Source of the DNA: an uncultured Lachnospiraceae bacterium
Lineage (GTDB): Bacteria > Bacillota > Clostridia > Lachnospirales > Lachnospiraceae
Reading direction: 5' to 3'
Assembly: GCA_910578845.1 (NCBI GenBank)
Contig: CAJTSL010000061.1
Span: forward strand, 1-18,445
Length of the DNA: 18,445 nt
The position numbers and the translations under genes are program-made. The notes beneath the pieces were generated by a model, which was not told the DNA's origin, did no database searches, and saw nothing but the letters and a program-made list of their open reading frames with translations. Each line of letters opens with the position of its first letter. Within the stretch, counting starts at the first letter, position 1. Shown piece after piece: positions 1-6,572 of the stretch.

Positions 1-60
1 CTCTTTATTCGTATATTGGAAATCTATTTGTATATCTGTGTAATTTATATTTGTTAGGGA

Positions 61-84
61 GTTTCATACTTACCAAAATGAAAC
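61..84. repeat. Short inverted repeat in AT-rich left edge
   Basis: Seven-base arms GTTTCAT (61-67) and ATGAAAC (78-84) flank a 10-nt spacer. The sequence around it (1-150) is clearly more AT-rich than the rest of the window and contains no gene I can support. It may be an operator or part of the control region of the conjugative-element remnant that follows. No T-run follows it, so it is not a terminator. Confidence 0.35.
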
Positions 85-154
85 GATTAAGTGGTAGTTA
101 AATTCTCATTTGTAGGGGAAAACAAATAAACTATCAAAGAGCCGGACGCATAAG

Positions 155-176
155 ACGCAGAGCCTTTGCGTTTTTT
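155..176 (+). terminator. Terminator-like hairpin upstream of sigma-like remnant
   Basis: Arms ACGCAGA and TTTGCGT (one G-T wobble) close over a 3-nt loop and are followed by a run of six Ts on the plus strand. This is the layout of an intrinsic terminator for a transcript entering from the left. It would end upstream transcription just before the truncated sigma-like gene. The stem is short, so confidence is moderate. Confidence 0.4.
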
Positions 177-215
177 CAAAAGGATGGCATACAACCACGG
201 ACGTGAGGACAGGAA

Positions 216-473
216 ATGGCAAACGTGGCAAAGACATACACGCTTCGGGAGGAATCTACGGAAAGCGGAACAAAGTATTTTATCAGCTTTAAGGACGGGC
301 AGGGGGAACATCACAAACCGGAAGTATCAGAACAGCTATTCTTTGAATTTCGGCAGATGGAACGCAGGAACAGGGAACAGAAAAGGACAGTATGGATTGA
401 ACTGTCCGCCAAAAAAGACCGACTGAGCCAAAAAAAGACGGTCGTTACACGACCGTCTTCCCACTTTTTATGA
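216..473 (+). pseudogene. Truncated sigma-70-like protein of conjugative-transposon type
   Basis: The first 60 or so residues (TYTLREEST..KYFISFKDGQGEHH.PEVS) resemble the N-terminus of the small sigma-factor-like proteins carried by Tn916-type and other Firmicutes integrative elements. From recall, those proteins are about 140-170 residues long and end in a sigma region 4 helix-turn-helix. Here the frame closes after 85 codons. The last 20 or so codons run into the nagA terminator and the nagA 3' end on the other strand, so the DNA-binding half is missing. A purine-rich stretch, AGGACAGGAA, lies directly before the ATG. I read it as the broken end of a mobile element rather than a working gene. 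The plus-strand orientation, opposite to all other genes here, and the AT-rich upstream DNA agree with that. The family is recognised from memory without a search, and the exact point where homology ends (about 400-425) is uncertain. Confidence 0.6.
430..460 (-). terminator. Intrinsic terminator of the nag operon, overlapping the nagA stop codon
   Basis: A perfect 10-bp stem, AAGACGGTCG (435-444) with CGACCGTCTT (450-459), encloses a 5-nt loop. On the minus strand it is followed by TTTTTT (436-431; the outer bases of the arm can also pair). The TAA stop of nagA (445-447) lies inside the loop, so the last nagA codons are encoded in the stem. This should end transcription of the gene cluster. 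It also forms the border with the mobile-element remnant to the left. Confidence 0.85.
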
Positions 474-1635
474 CGCTTTTGAGCGTAAGCTCACTATCCG
501 CAATAAGGATATCAGCATTCCGTCCCGCTTGCAGGACACCACATTCTTTCTCTAATCCGACCGATACCGCAGGATTATAGGTTGCAGCACGGATCGCATC
601 CTCTACCGGTATGCCCATCTGTACCGCTGTCCGCATACAATCATAGAGGTTAGTGGCGCTTCCCGCAATCGTGCCATCCGCAAGCAGGGCACGGTTCCCT
701 TTCACCTCTACAGGCTGTCCGCCAAGCGCGTATTTTCCATCTTCCATGCCCGTTGCCATCATACTGTCGCTAATGAGCACCATACGATGCGCGCCGAACC
801 AGCGGAACGTGTTCCTCACTACGCTCGGATGGATATGGATACCGTCGCAGATTAATTCCGCCATCACCTGTTCTGCTTCCGCTACTGCGCCGATGACGCC
901 AGGCTCCCTATGCGTGAAGGGCGGCATGGCATTATACAAGTGCGTGACATGCACTGCGCCTGCCTCGATCGCCTTCCTTGCCGTTTCATAATCTGCGCAA
1001 GTATGTGCGATAGAGAAGCGATAATCATCTTTACACGCTTCTATACAGGCAATTGCGCCCTCTGTTTCCGGTGCGATCACTACAATTTTAATCAAGCCAC
1101 CCGCTGCCTTTTGCAGCTTGGCAAGCATCCCTTGATCCGATTGATGAATATATGCCGGATTCTGCGCGCCCTTCTTTTCCAAAGAGATAAAAGGGCCTTC
1201 CAGATAGATTCCTCTTAAAATATCGGAAAACGCAATCTCTACGCCCGATTTCTCCTCATCAGTAACGCCGTTAGCGGTTCCTTCTGTCTTGATGGTTTCC
1301 GTTTCCATAGCATCCGCACAGACAGAGCAGACATTTGTCAAGACTTCTTCCGAAAGCGTCATGGTAGCCGGACAAATCGTCGTAATGCCATGTGTCATTT
1401 CATAAGATGCAATCGCCCGCAAGGCCTCTTTCGTACCATCACAGAAGTCATACCCTGCACAACCGTGGAAATGGGTATCGACCAGTCCCGGCAAGAGGTA
1501 CGTTCCCGCCTCTTCCGGTGTCAGTTCCTCTTTCGCGCATAGCGTTATCCTATCAATCAAAGAACCTTCTATTGCAATTTCTCCCGCTTCAAAGCGCATT
1601 TTATCCGTATAAATCATGCCTTTTATAATCCGCAT
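445..1635 (-). CDS. nagA: N-acetylglucosamine-6-phosphate deacetylase
   Basis: NagA removes acetate from GlcNAc-6-phosphate to give glucosamine-6-phosphate in the cytoplasm. The amidohydrolase metal-site motif HFHG is near residues 55-58, and the metal-binding Glu is in LEGPF. Other family signatures are AHT, THLYNAMPPF.HREPG, ELICDGIHIHP, LISDSM and the C-terminal LADGTIAGSA. The length of 396 residues is normal for the family. An acidic stretch of about 25 residues before the EGPF motif (TETIKTEGTANGV..) looks like a lineage-specific loop. I chose the ATG at 1635 because an AGGAG lies 8 nt upstream of it. A GTG nine bases further upstream (1644) overlaps that AGGAG and cannot use it. The gene follows nagB after a gap of about 47 nt, is last in the cluster, and ends in an intrinsic terminator. 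Confidence 0.95.
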   Translation of the reverse strand: MRIIKGMIYTDKMRFEAGEIAIEGSLIDRITLCAKEELTPEEAGTYLLPGLVDTHFHGCAGYDFCDGTKEALRAIASYEMTHGITTICPATMTLSEEVLTNVCSVCADAMETETIKTEGTANGVTDEEKSGVEIAFSDILRGIYLEGPFISLEKKGAQNPAYIHQSDQGMLAKLQKAAGGLIKIVVIAPETEGAIACIEACKDDYRFSIAHTCADYETARKAIEAGAVHVTHLYNAMPPFTHREPGVIGAVAEAEQVMAELICDGIHIHPSVVRNTFRWFGAHRMVLISDSMMATGMEDGKYALGGQPVEVKGNRALLADGTIAGSATNLYDCMRTAVQMGIPVEDAIRAATYNPAVSVGLEKECGVLQAGRNADILIADSELTLKSVIKSGKTVV

Positions 1636-1643
1636 CGCACACA

Positions 1644-1648
1644 CTCCT
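1644..1648 (-). promoter_or_regulatory. Ribosome binding site fixing the nagA start
   Basis: AGGAG on the minus strand lies 8 nt before the ATG at 1635. The longest open frame begins with a GTG at 1644 that lies within this site, so the internal ATG is the likely start. Confidence 0.7.
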
Positions 1649-1682
1649 TTCTCTTACCATACATTACCCTGCTCAGTTTGCC

Positions 1683-2405
1683 TTATTCCGATAACGCCGC
1701 CTCGTCTCCGACTATCGTTACATCCGGGTGGAGCTGCAAGACAGATGCCGGTACCTGTGGCGTGATTGGCCCGTAGAATGCTTTCTTCACAATCTCTTTC
1801 TTGCTCTCGCCAGAAACAATGACTAAGATTTTCTTCGCCTGCATGATAGACTGGATGCCCATCGTATACGCCTCTTTCGGCACTTCATCCGCAGATGCGA
1901 AAAACCTGGCATTTGCCGCAACAGTACTCTCCGCAAGCGTCACGCAATGCGTCCCTTTTGCAAAACAGCTATCCGGCTCATTAAAACCGATATGCCCGTT
2001 ATGGCCAAGGCCAAGGACCTGCAAATCTACGCCGCCATGCGCACGGATGATCTCGTCATAATCTCGGCACGCTTTCTCCTTATCTTCTTCTAAGCCGTCC
2101 GGGACAAAAGTGTTTTTCTTATCAATATTCACGAAATCAAACAAATGCGTATTCATGAAGTAGCGATAGCTCTGGTCATTATCCGGGCGCAAGCCTCTGT
2201 ACTCGTCCAGATTAATGCTATGAACCTGTGAGAAATCCAGCTCTCCTTCCTTATACCGTTTGATGAGCTGCTCATAAGTCCCAATCGGGGTGGAGCCGGT
2301 CGCTAAGCCCAATACACAGTCTGGCTTCATCAAAACCTGCGCGGAAATAATCGCTGCCGCCACCTTGCTAGCCTGTTCATAGTCTTTTGCACAGTAAACT
2401 TTCAT
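1683..2405 (-). CDS. nagB: Glucosamine-6-phosphate deaminase
   Basis: NagB converts glucosamine-6-phosphate to fructose-6-phosphate and ammonia, feeding amino sugars into glycolysis. Diagnostic motifs are GLATGSTP (residues 33-40, sugar-phosphate loop), NLDEYRGL with the catalytic Asp67, and LGLGHNGHIGFNEP (131-144) with His138 and Glu143. The length of 240 residues matches the short Gram-positive form, which lacks the C-terminal extension of the E. coli allosteric enzyme. The Asn in GHNGH replaces the Asp of the E. coli protein, as in other Firmicutes as far as I recall. GGAGG is well placed before the ATG. The gene lies 38 nt downstream of the response regulator gene and just upstream of nagA, so all three are probably cotranscribed. 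Confidence 0.96.
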   Translation of the reverse strand: MKVYCAKDYEQASKVAAAIISAQVLMKPDCVLGLATGSTPIGTYEQLIKRYKEGELDFSQVHSINLDEYRGLRPDNDQSYRYFMNTHLFDFVNIDKKNTFVPDGLEEDKEKACRDYDEIIRAHGGVDLQVLGLGHNGHIGFNEPDSCFAKGTHCVTLAESTVAANARFFASADEVPKEAYTMGIQSIMQAKKILVIVSGESKKEIVKKAFYGPITPQVPASVLQLHPDVTIVGDEAALSE

Positions 2406-2443
2406 TCTTTTTCCTCCAATTCTCTTATTCTCGAATCTGCATT

Positions 2444-3220
2444 TTACGAATGCGTATTCCGGTACTCGTTCGCTGACATTCCTTCCATCTTCTTAAAGAC
2501 CCGGGAGAAATGCGCCAAATCCTGGAACCCTACCATCTCCGCCACATCATAGATGCGCAGGGACGGATCTTTTAACAATTCTCTGGCTTTTTCCATGCGG
2601 GCGCTATTTAATAGATCTGAAAAAGTCTTGCCCGTATGTTTATTGAGCAGCTTCGATAAATGCCACTGGCTGACATAAACCATCTCCGCCACATCGGCTA
2701 AGCGCAGCTTCTCGTGCGAGTTCTCCTGGATATATTCCAGCGCATTCTTCACAATGAAGCTATTGGCTTCATTATGATAAGGAACCCCCTCTTCTTCCGA
2801 ATCGGAAGGAATTCTCTGCAACATGCGCTCCTCCGCCTGCTCTGCCTGCGCTATCCGCTTCGTTACAGCATCCATCGCTTCCTCTAGCTCATTCATCTTG
2901 GAAGGCTTTAACAAAAACCTTGTCACGCCGAGCGAAATCGCTTCTCTTGCATATTCGAATTCCCTATATCCGGTCAGGATAATGAGCTGCATGTCCGGAA
3001 ACTCTGATTTTAAGCCTGCTATCATTTTCAGCCCGTCCATCTCAGGCATATTGATATCGGAAATGATAATGTCAGGCCGCTCCTTTTGAATCATCTCCAT
3101 TCCTTCCCTGCCATTATAGGCAAAGCCTGTCACCTGACAATCCCACTTCTCCCATGCCATCGTTTTACATAATCCTTCCACGATTATCGGTTCATCATCA
3201 ATAATAGCCACTTTATACAT
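2444..3220 (-). CDS. AraC-type response regulator (YesN family)
   Basis: This is a DNA-binding response regulator, probably the partner of the YesM-like kinase encoded further upstream in the same cluster. Residues 1-120 form a receiver domain with the acidic pocket DDE (8-10), phospho-acceptor Asp55 in IISDINMPEMDG, Thr83 in ILTGY and Lys105 in LLKPSK. Residues of about 153-255 form a double helix-turn-helix AraC domain ending in the typical GFQDLAHFSRVFKKMEGMSANEYR. At 258 residues it is a short member, without the long central region of full-size YesN proteins. It lies between the permease gene (43-nt gap) and nagB (38-nt gap). The likely targets are the binding-protein promoter and perhaps the phosphorylase promoter, which is inferred from position. 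The site before the start codon is weak (AAAGG-type), suggesting modest translation. Confidence 0.93.
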   Translation of the reverse strand: MYKVAIIDDEPIIVEGLCKTMAWEKWDCQVTGFAYNGREGMEMIQKERPDIIISDINMPEMDGLKMIAGLKSEFPDMQLIILTGYREFEYAREAISLGVTRFLLKPSKMNELEEAMDAVTKRIAQAEQAEERMLQRIPSDSEEEGVPYHNEANSFIVKNALEYIQENSHEKLRLADVAEMVYVSQWHLSKLLNKHTGKTFSDLLNSARMEKARELLKDPSLRIYDVAEMVGFQDLAHFSRVFKKMEGMSANEYRNTHS

Positions 3221-3263
3221 CTAAATTCCATGCCTTTCTTTATCCTATGCACCTATTTCTATT

Positions 3264-4124
3264 TTACCCTTTAACAGCCCCTGCTGTCATGCCTTTTATA
3301 ATATATTTTTGCAAAAAGCAATATACTATAATTACTGGCACGATCACTAACGTCACCGCCGATGCCATCAGCCCGTAATTCGTGCCTTCTTTTGCCGTCA
3401 ATTGGTTTAAGAGCATCGTGATCCCATACATATCAGGCCGCCTCATGAAAAACATCTGCGTAAACAGGTCATTATAGCTCCAGAGAAAAGAGAAGATTGC
3501 CACAGTGGCAAAGGAAGGCTTCGTGAGCGGCAAAACGACTTTGAAATAGATCTGGAAAGCGTTGCACCCCTCCATGTATGCAGCCTCTTCTAATTCGATT
3601 GGCAGGCCCTTGATATAGCCAATTAGCACTACCATAGCAAAAGAAAGATTTCCTGCTACCTGCGGTAAGATAACGGAGAGCATGGTCAAAAACCAACTGT
3701 TCGTGCTGGCAATCCCCCAGGCAAATTCCATGGAAAATACCGGGATAATCGTCGCAAATACAGGAAACATCATCCCCGCAATGATTAACGAGTGTAATGC
3801 CTGCGAACCAAAGAAACGATACCTGGAAAGCGCATAGGCTCCCATGCCCGCAAAAAGTATGACAAACAGTGCAACCATGGCAGAAATGAATATGCTATTC
3901 TTATAAGCGCCTAGAATATTGAGATTGCCGAATGCTTTCCGGTAATTGGCAAAAGTAAACAGTTCTCCAAACGGCAGGGAAAAGGAATCCGCCAGGATCT
4001 TATCCTTTGCCTTGAAGGAATTCTGTACGACCCAGATGATAGGGTATACGGTTGTCATCGACCAGATGATCAGTATCAGGTAAACGAGGGATCGCCCGAT
4101 GGTACTCTTTTCTTTTTTTGTCAT
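3264..4124 (-). CDS. Carbohydrate ABC transporter permease (MalG/CUT1 type)
   Basis: This is the second membrane subunit of a CUT1-type sugar importer. It has about six hydrophobic segments, starting with a membrane helix at residues of about 11-33, and the binding-protein-dependent transport signature at about 179-200 (LEEAAYMEGCNAFQIYFKVVLPL). In the EAA loop the usual D-G-A is E-G-C (185-187), a mild deviation. The length of 286 residues is normal. The start is supported by AAAGGAGGGA just upstream. The gap to the partner permease is only 14 nt, implying translational coupling. With its neighbours it probably imports chitobiose or a related GlcNAc oligosaccharide, which is inferred from the phosphorylase and nag genes in the cluster. 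Confidence 0.93.
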   Translation of the reverse strand: MTKKEKSTIGRSLVYLILIIWSMTTVYPIIWVVQNSFKAKDKILADSFSLPFGELFTFANYRKAFGNLNILGAYKNSIFISAMVALFVILFAGMGAYALSRYRFFGSQALHSLIIAGMMFPVFATIIPVFSMEFAWGIASTNSWFLTMLSVILPQVAGNLSFAMVVLIGYIKGLPIELEEAAYMEGCNAFQIYFKVVLPLTKPSFATVAIFSFLWSYNDLFTQMFFMRRPDMYGITMLLNQLTAKEGTNYGLMASAVTLVIVPVIIVYCFLQKYIIKGMTAGAVKG

Positions 4125-4138
4125 GTCTCATCCCTCCT

Positions 4139-5026
4139 TTAATAATCTTTCTCACGGAAAATTGAATTGACCACTTTGGACAATATGATTCCAAGGACAA
4201 CAATCAATACGGCAAGCGCAGAACCATAGTCCACGTTCTTCGTCTCCATTGTATGATAATACATATAAGTGCCTGTGAGGAATGTCGTCTTAAGCGGCAT
4301 GCCTTTCGGGAACATCGTCCACGGAAGGTCGAATACTTTCAGCGCTCCCGTAACGGCGAGCACGCTACAGGTACAGATCACGTTATGTAAAAGCGGAATC
4401 GAGATATAACGCACTTTCTGCCAGGTGGAAGCGCCGTCAATTTTCGCCGCCTCATACAGCTCATCGGAGATATTGTTAAGCCCTGTCACGAGAATCACGA
4501 AATAGAACCCGACATACTGCCACATGACTGGCAGCATCATCGTGAAAAGAGCAATCCCTTCCGCCTTCCAGTCCGTTAACTGGCTCTTGCCAAACGCTTC
4601 AAGAATCTGGTTGATCATCCCTTTGTCATATAAGAAAATCAAGTTAAACAACAAGCCTAACGCTGTTGCAGATATGACAATCGGGAAGAAGAAAACTGTT
4701 TTAAAAAATTGTTTGCCCCTGCCTATATTGTCTACCATTAATGCCAGTACCATCGCGATCCCGACCTGCCCGATTAAAGTAACGACCATCATCAGCAACG
4801 TATTCTTAATCGCTATCCACACATTGGGATCACGGAACATCTCGGCATAATTGGCATACCACGGCGAATTGAAGCTGGTTCCCGGCCTTCCAAGCTGCTT
4901 GATATCCATGAAACTGTTCAATATATTCTTCAGGAACGGATAATAAAGATATACCGCCATAAACAGTAATGCAGGCGCTAAGAACACAAGAACCGGCTTC
5001 TTATTACGATAAATATTTGCTCCCAT
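4139..5026 (-). CDS. Carbohydrate ABC transporter permease (MalF/CUT1 type)
   Basis: This is the first membrane subunit of the sugar importer. It has 295 residues and about six membrane segments (the first near residues 12-34). The EAA loop is textbook, DELYEAAKIDGASTWQKVRY (189-208), and is the contact site for the ATPase subunit. The gene follows the binding-protein gene across a 97-nt gap that holds a strong stem-loop, and is nearly joined to the second permease gene. No ABC ATPase gene is present, as is common for Firmicutes CUT1 systems that share a housekeeping MsmX-type ATPase encoded elsewhere. The substrate is inferred from context, not from the protein itself. Confidence 0.93.
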   Translation of the reverse strand: MGANIYRNKKPVLVFLAPALLFMAVYLYYPFLKNILNSFMDIKQLGRPGTSFNSPWYANYAEMFRDPNVWIAIKNTLLMMVVTLIGQVGIAMVLALMVDNIGRGKQFFKTVFFFPIVISATALGLLFNLIFLYDKGMINQILEAFGKSQLTDWKAEGIALFTMMLPVMWQYVGFYFVILVTGLNNISDELYEAAKIDGASTWQKVRYISIPLLHNVICTCSVLAVTGALKVFDLPWTMFPKGMPLKTTFLTGTYMYYHTMETKNVDYGSALAVLIVVLGIILSKVVNSIFREKDY

Positions 5027-5069
5027 AAGACACCTCCGTTATTTTCTCCATTTTTCTCCATGATTTTTG

Positions 5070-5102
5070 AAAAAAGGAGCAGGGTAATCCCCTGCCCCCT
5101 TT
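5070..5102 (-). terminator. Stem-loop between binding-protein and permease genes
   Basis: On the minus strand AAAGGGGGCAGGG (5102-5090) pairs with CCCTGCTCCTTTT across a 5-nt loop, GATTA. The stem is about 13 bp with two G-T wobbles and runs into TTTTTTC. It has every mark of an intrinsic terminator, but cognate permease genes lie directly downstream. It probably causes partial termination and/or shields the 3' end of the binding-protein mRNA, making that protein more abundant than the permeases. Confidence 0.8.
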
Positions 5103-5123
5103 GCCGACTATAGGTTCTTGTAT

Positions 5124-6458
5124 TTACTGATTATGATAAACCGCTAAGCCTTCCGCCACCGCGTCTGCTGCATCTACTTTGCCTGTTACGATTTCCGGCA
5201 TGCCGTCGAATGTAGACACACGGCAGTCTCCCTGGAATAAATCCTGTGCCGCTCCCGTAAGGGATGTCGCTCCCGCCATCATTTCAATCGCTTTGACCTG
5301 TAAATCATTGAACTTGGAAGGGTCAACTTCCGGTGCATCTTTCAGCGCCGATGCCGCATGTTCTGCAAAAGCAGGCACAACACTGTCAGAAGTCATATAC
5401 TGTACAAAATCTACTGCTGCCGCTCTTTTTTCCGGGTCATCCCATGCCTTTCTGGTGATATAATAACCGGATGAAAGACCTCCGACCAGATCAGTCGCTT
5501 TTCTGTCTCCGTTTCCAGGCACATATGTCACATCAAACTTCGCAAGCTTGTCTGCATCCAGCGTCGAAGCATCTTCCGGGTCTGACTGACAAGAGCCTAC
5601 AATACCGCCTACTTTCCAGGAACCGTCGATTAAGAATGCCGCTTTGCCCTCCGTGAACATCGCAAATGTCTCATCATCTGTTGCAGACAGCGTATTCTCC
5701 GGGAAATATCCGAGTTCATACAGCTCTTTGATGTCATTCATGCCCGCGACCCATGCCTGCCCGTTCTCATCGTCCACGCTTGCCGGAATCTCTAAATGCG
5801 TTGCCGGTGACTGATGATTGAAGATCGCAAACTCCCACCAATAGTGTGGAATGTTGCCAAGCGCTGCCGCAATCGGCGTATATCCTGCCGCCTTAATCTT
5901 CTCGCAGTCTTCCTTGAACATTTCCATCGTATAGTCCGCTCCCGGTTTCTCTACGCCTGCTGCCTCTAGGATCTCCGTGTTGATAAACATCGCTTCCCAA
6001 TATCCGTTCACTGGCACCGCATATTTCTTGCCATCCACCAAAGAGCCGGGGATCAGGTCGTCGTTCATATTGCTCACATAATCCGGATATTCCTCCCTGA
6101 TCTCGTCAATCGAAAGCACCTTGCCCGCTTCGATGAAACTGTTAGCGTCCGCTCCGTTGAAGAAGAACAATACATCCGGCTCGGAGCCTGTTTCAAAGTC
6201 CGTCGTCACTCTTGTCTTAAATGTCTCATCCGAAGATGCGGAAGTATCCACGACAACATTGCCGCTCTTTGCTTCCCACGCCTTCACCGCATCCTTATAA
6301 TTCTGTGCATTCGTATCTTCTCCCGCGAATGTCGTAGTAACAGTCAGCTCTACCGGCTTTTTCCCCGCTGCGCCTCCTGCATCCGCGCTCTTACCACACG
6401 CTGTCACTGACATTACCATTATCCCTGCAAGCATTGCTGCAATGATTCTCTTCCTCAT
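5124..6458 (-). CDS. Extracellular sugar-binding lipoprotein of ABC importer
   Basis: This is a family 1 solute-binding protein that captures an oligosaccharide outside the cell and delivers it to the two permeases. From the chosen start the protein has 444 residues. It begins with a lipoprotein signal peptide (MRKR, a hydrophobic core, then VTAC with the lipidated Cys at about 21). Typical fold signatures are WEAKSGNVVVDT near the start, FFFNGADANSFIEAGKVLSIDE, and FTEGKAAFLIDGSWKVGGI. The ATG at 6458 is chosen because GGGAGG lies 7 nt before it; the upstream ATG at 6491 has no comparable site. The gene is first in the transport segment, has its own candidate promoter, and is followed by a terminator-like stem-loop. 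The substrate is probably a GlcNAc disaccharide or oligomer, by context. Confidence 0.94.
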   Translation of the reverse strand: MRKRIIAAMLAGIMVMSVTACGKSADAGGAAGKKPVELTVTTTFAGEDTNAQNYKDAVKAWEAKSGNVVVDTSASSDETFKTRVTTDFETGSEPDVLFFFNGADANSFIEAGKVLSIDEIREEYPDYVSNMNDDLIPGSLVDGKKYAVPVNGYWEAMFINTEILEAAGVEKPGADYTMEMFKEDCEKIKAAGYTPIAAALGNIPHYWWEFAIFNHQSPATHLEIPASVDDENGQAWVAGMNDIKELYELGYFPENTLSATDDETFAMFTEGKAAFLIDGSWKVGGIVGSCQSDPEDASTLDADKLAKFDVTYVPGNGDRKATDLVGGLSSGYYITRKAWDDPEKRAAAVDFVQYMTSDSVVPAFAEHAASALKDAPEVDPSKFNDLQVKAIEMMAGATSLTGAAQDLFQGDCRVSTFDGMPEIVTGKVDAADAVAEGLAVYHNQ

Positions 6459-6465
6459 ACATCTT

Positions 6466-6471
6466 CCTCCC
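6466..6471 (-). promoter_or_regulatory. Ribosome binding site fixing the binding-protein start
   Basis: GGGAGG on the minus strand lies 7 nt before the ATG at 6458. It selects this codon over the in-frame ATG at 6491 and places the signal peptide at the true N-terminus. Confidence 0.75.
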
Positions 6472-6517
6472 TTGCTTTTCTTTTGTTTCATTTGGTTTAT
6501 GTTCCGTCTGTATCTTC

Positions 6518-6546
6518 ATCATACGCGCAAAAGAGTAAAAGGGTAA
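6518..6546 (-). promoter_or_regulatory. Candidate promoter of the sugar-transport genes
   Basis: On the minus strand TTACCC (-35, weak) is separated by exactly 17 nt from TATGAT (-10, one mismatch). It lies in the gap between the kinase and binding-protein genes, giving a leader of about 50 nt before the chosen ATG. The poor -35 would suit activation by the YesN-like regulator, which is inference. Confidence 0.4.
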
Positions 6547-6572
6547 TTGCTGGTATTGTCTTTTTTTGCCTA

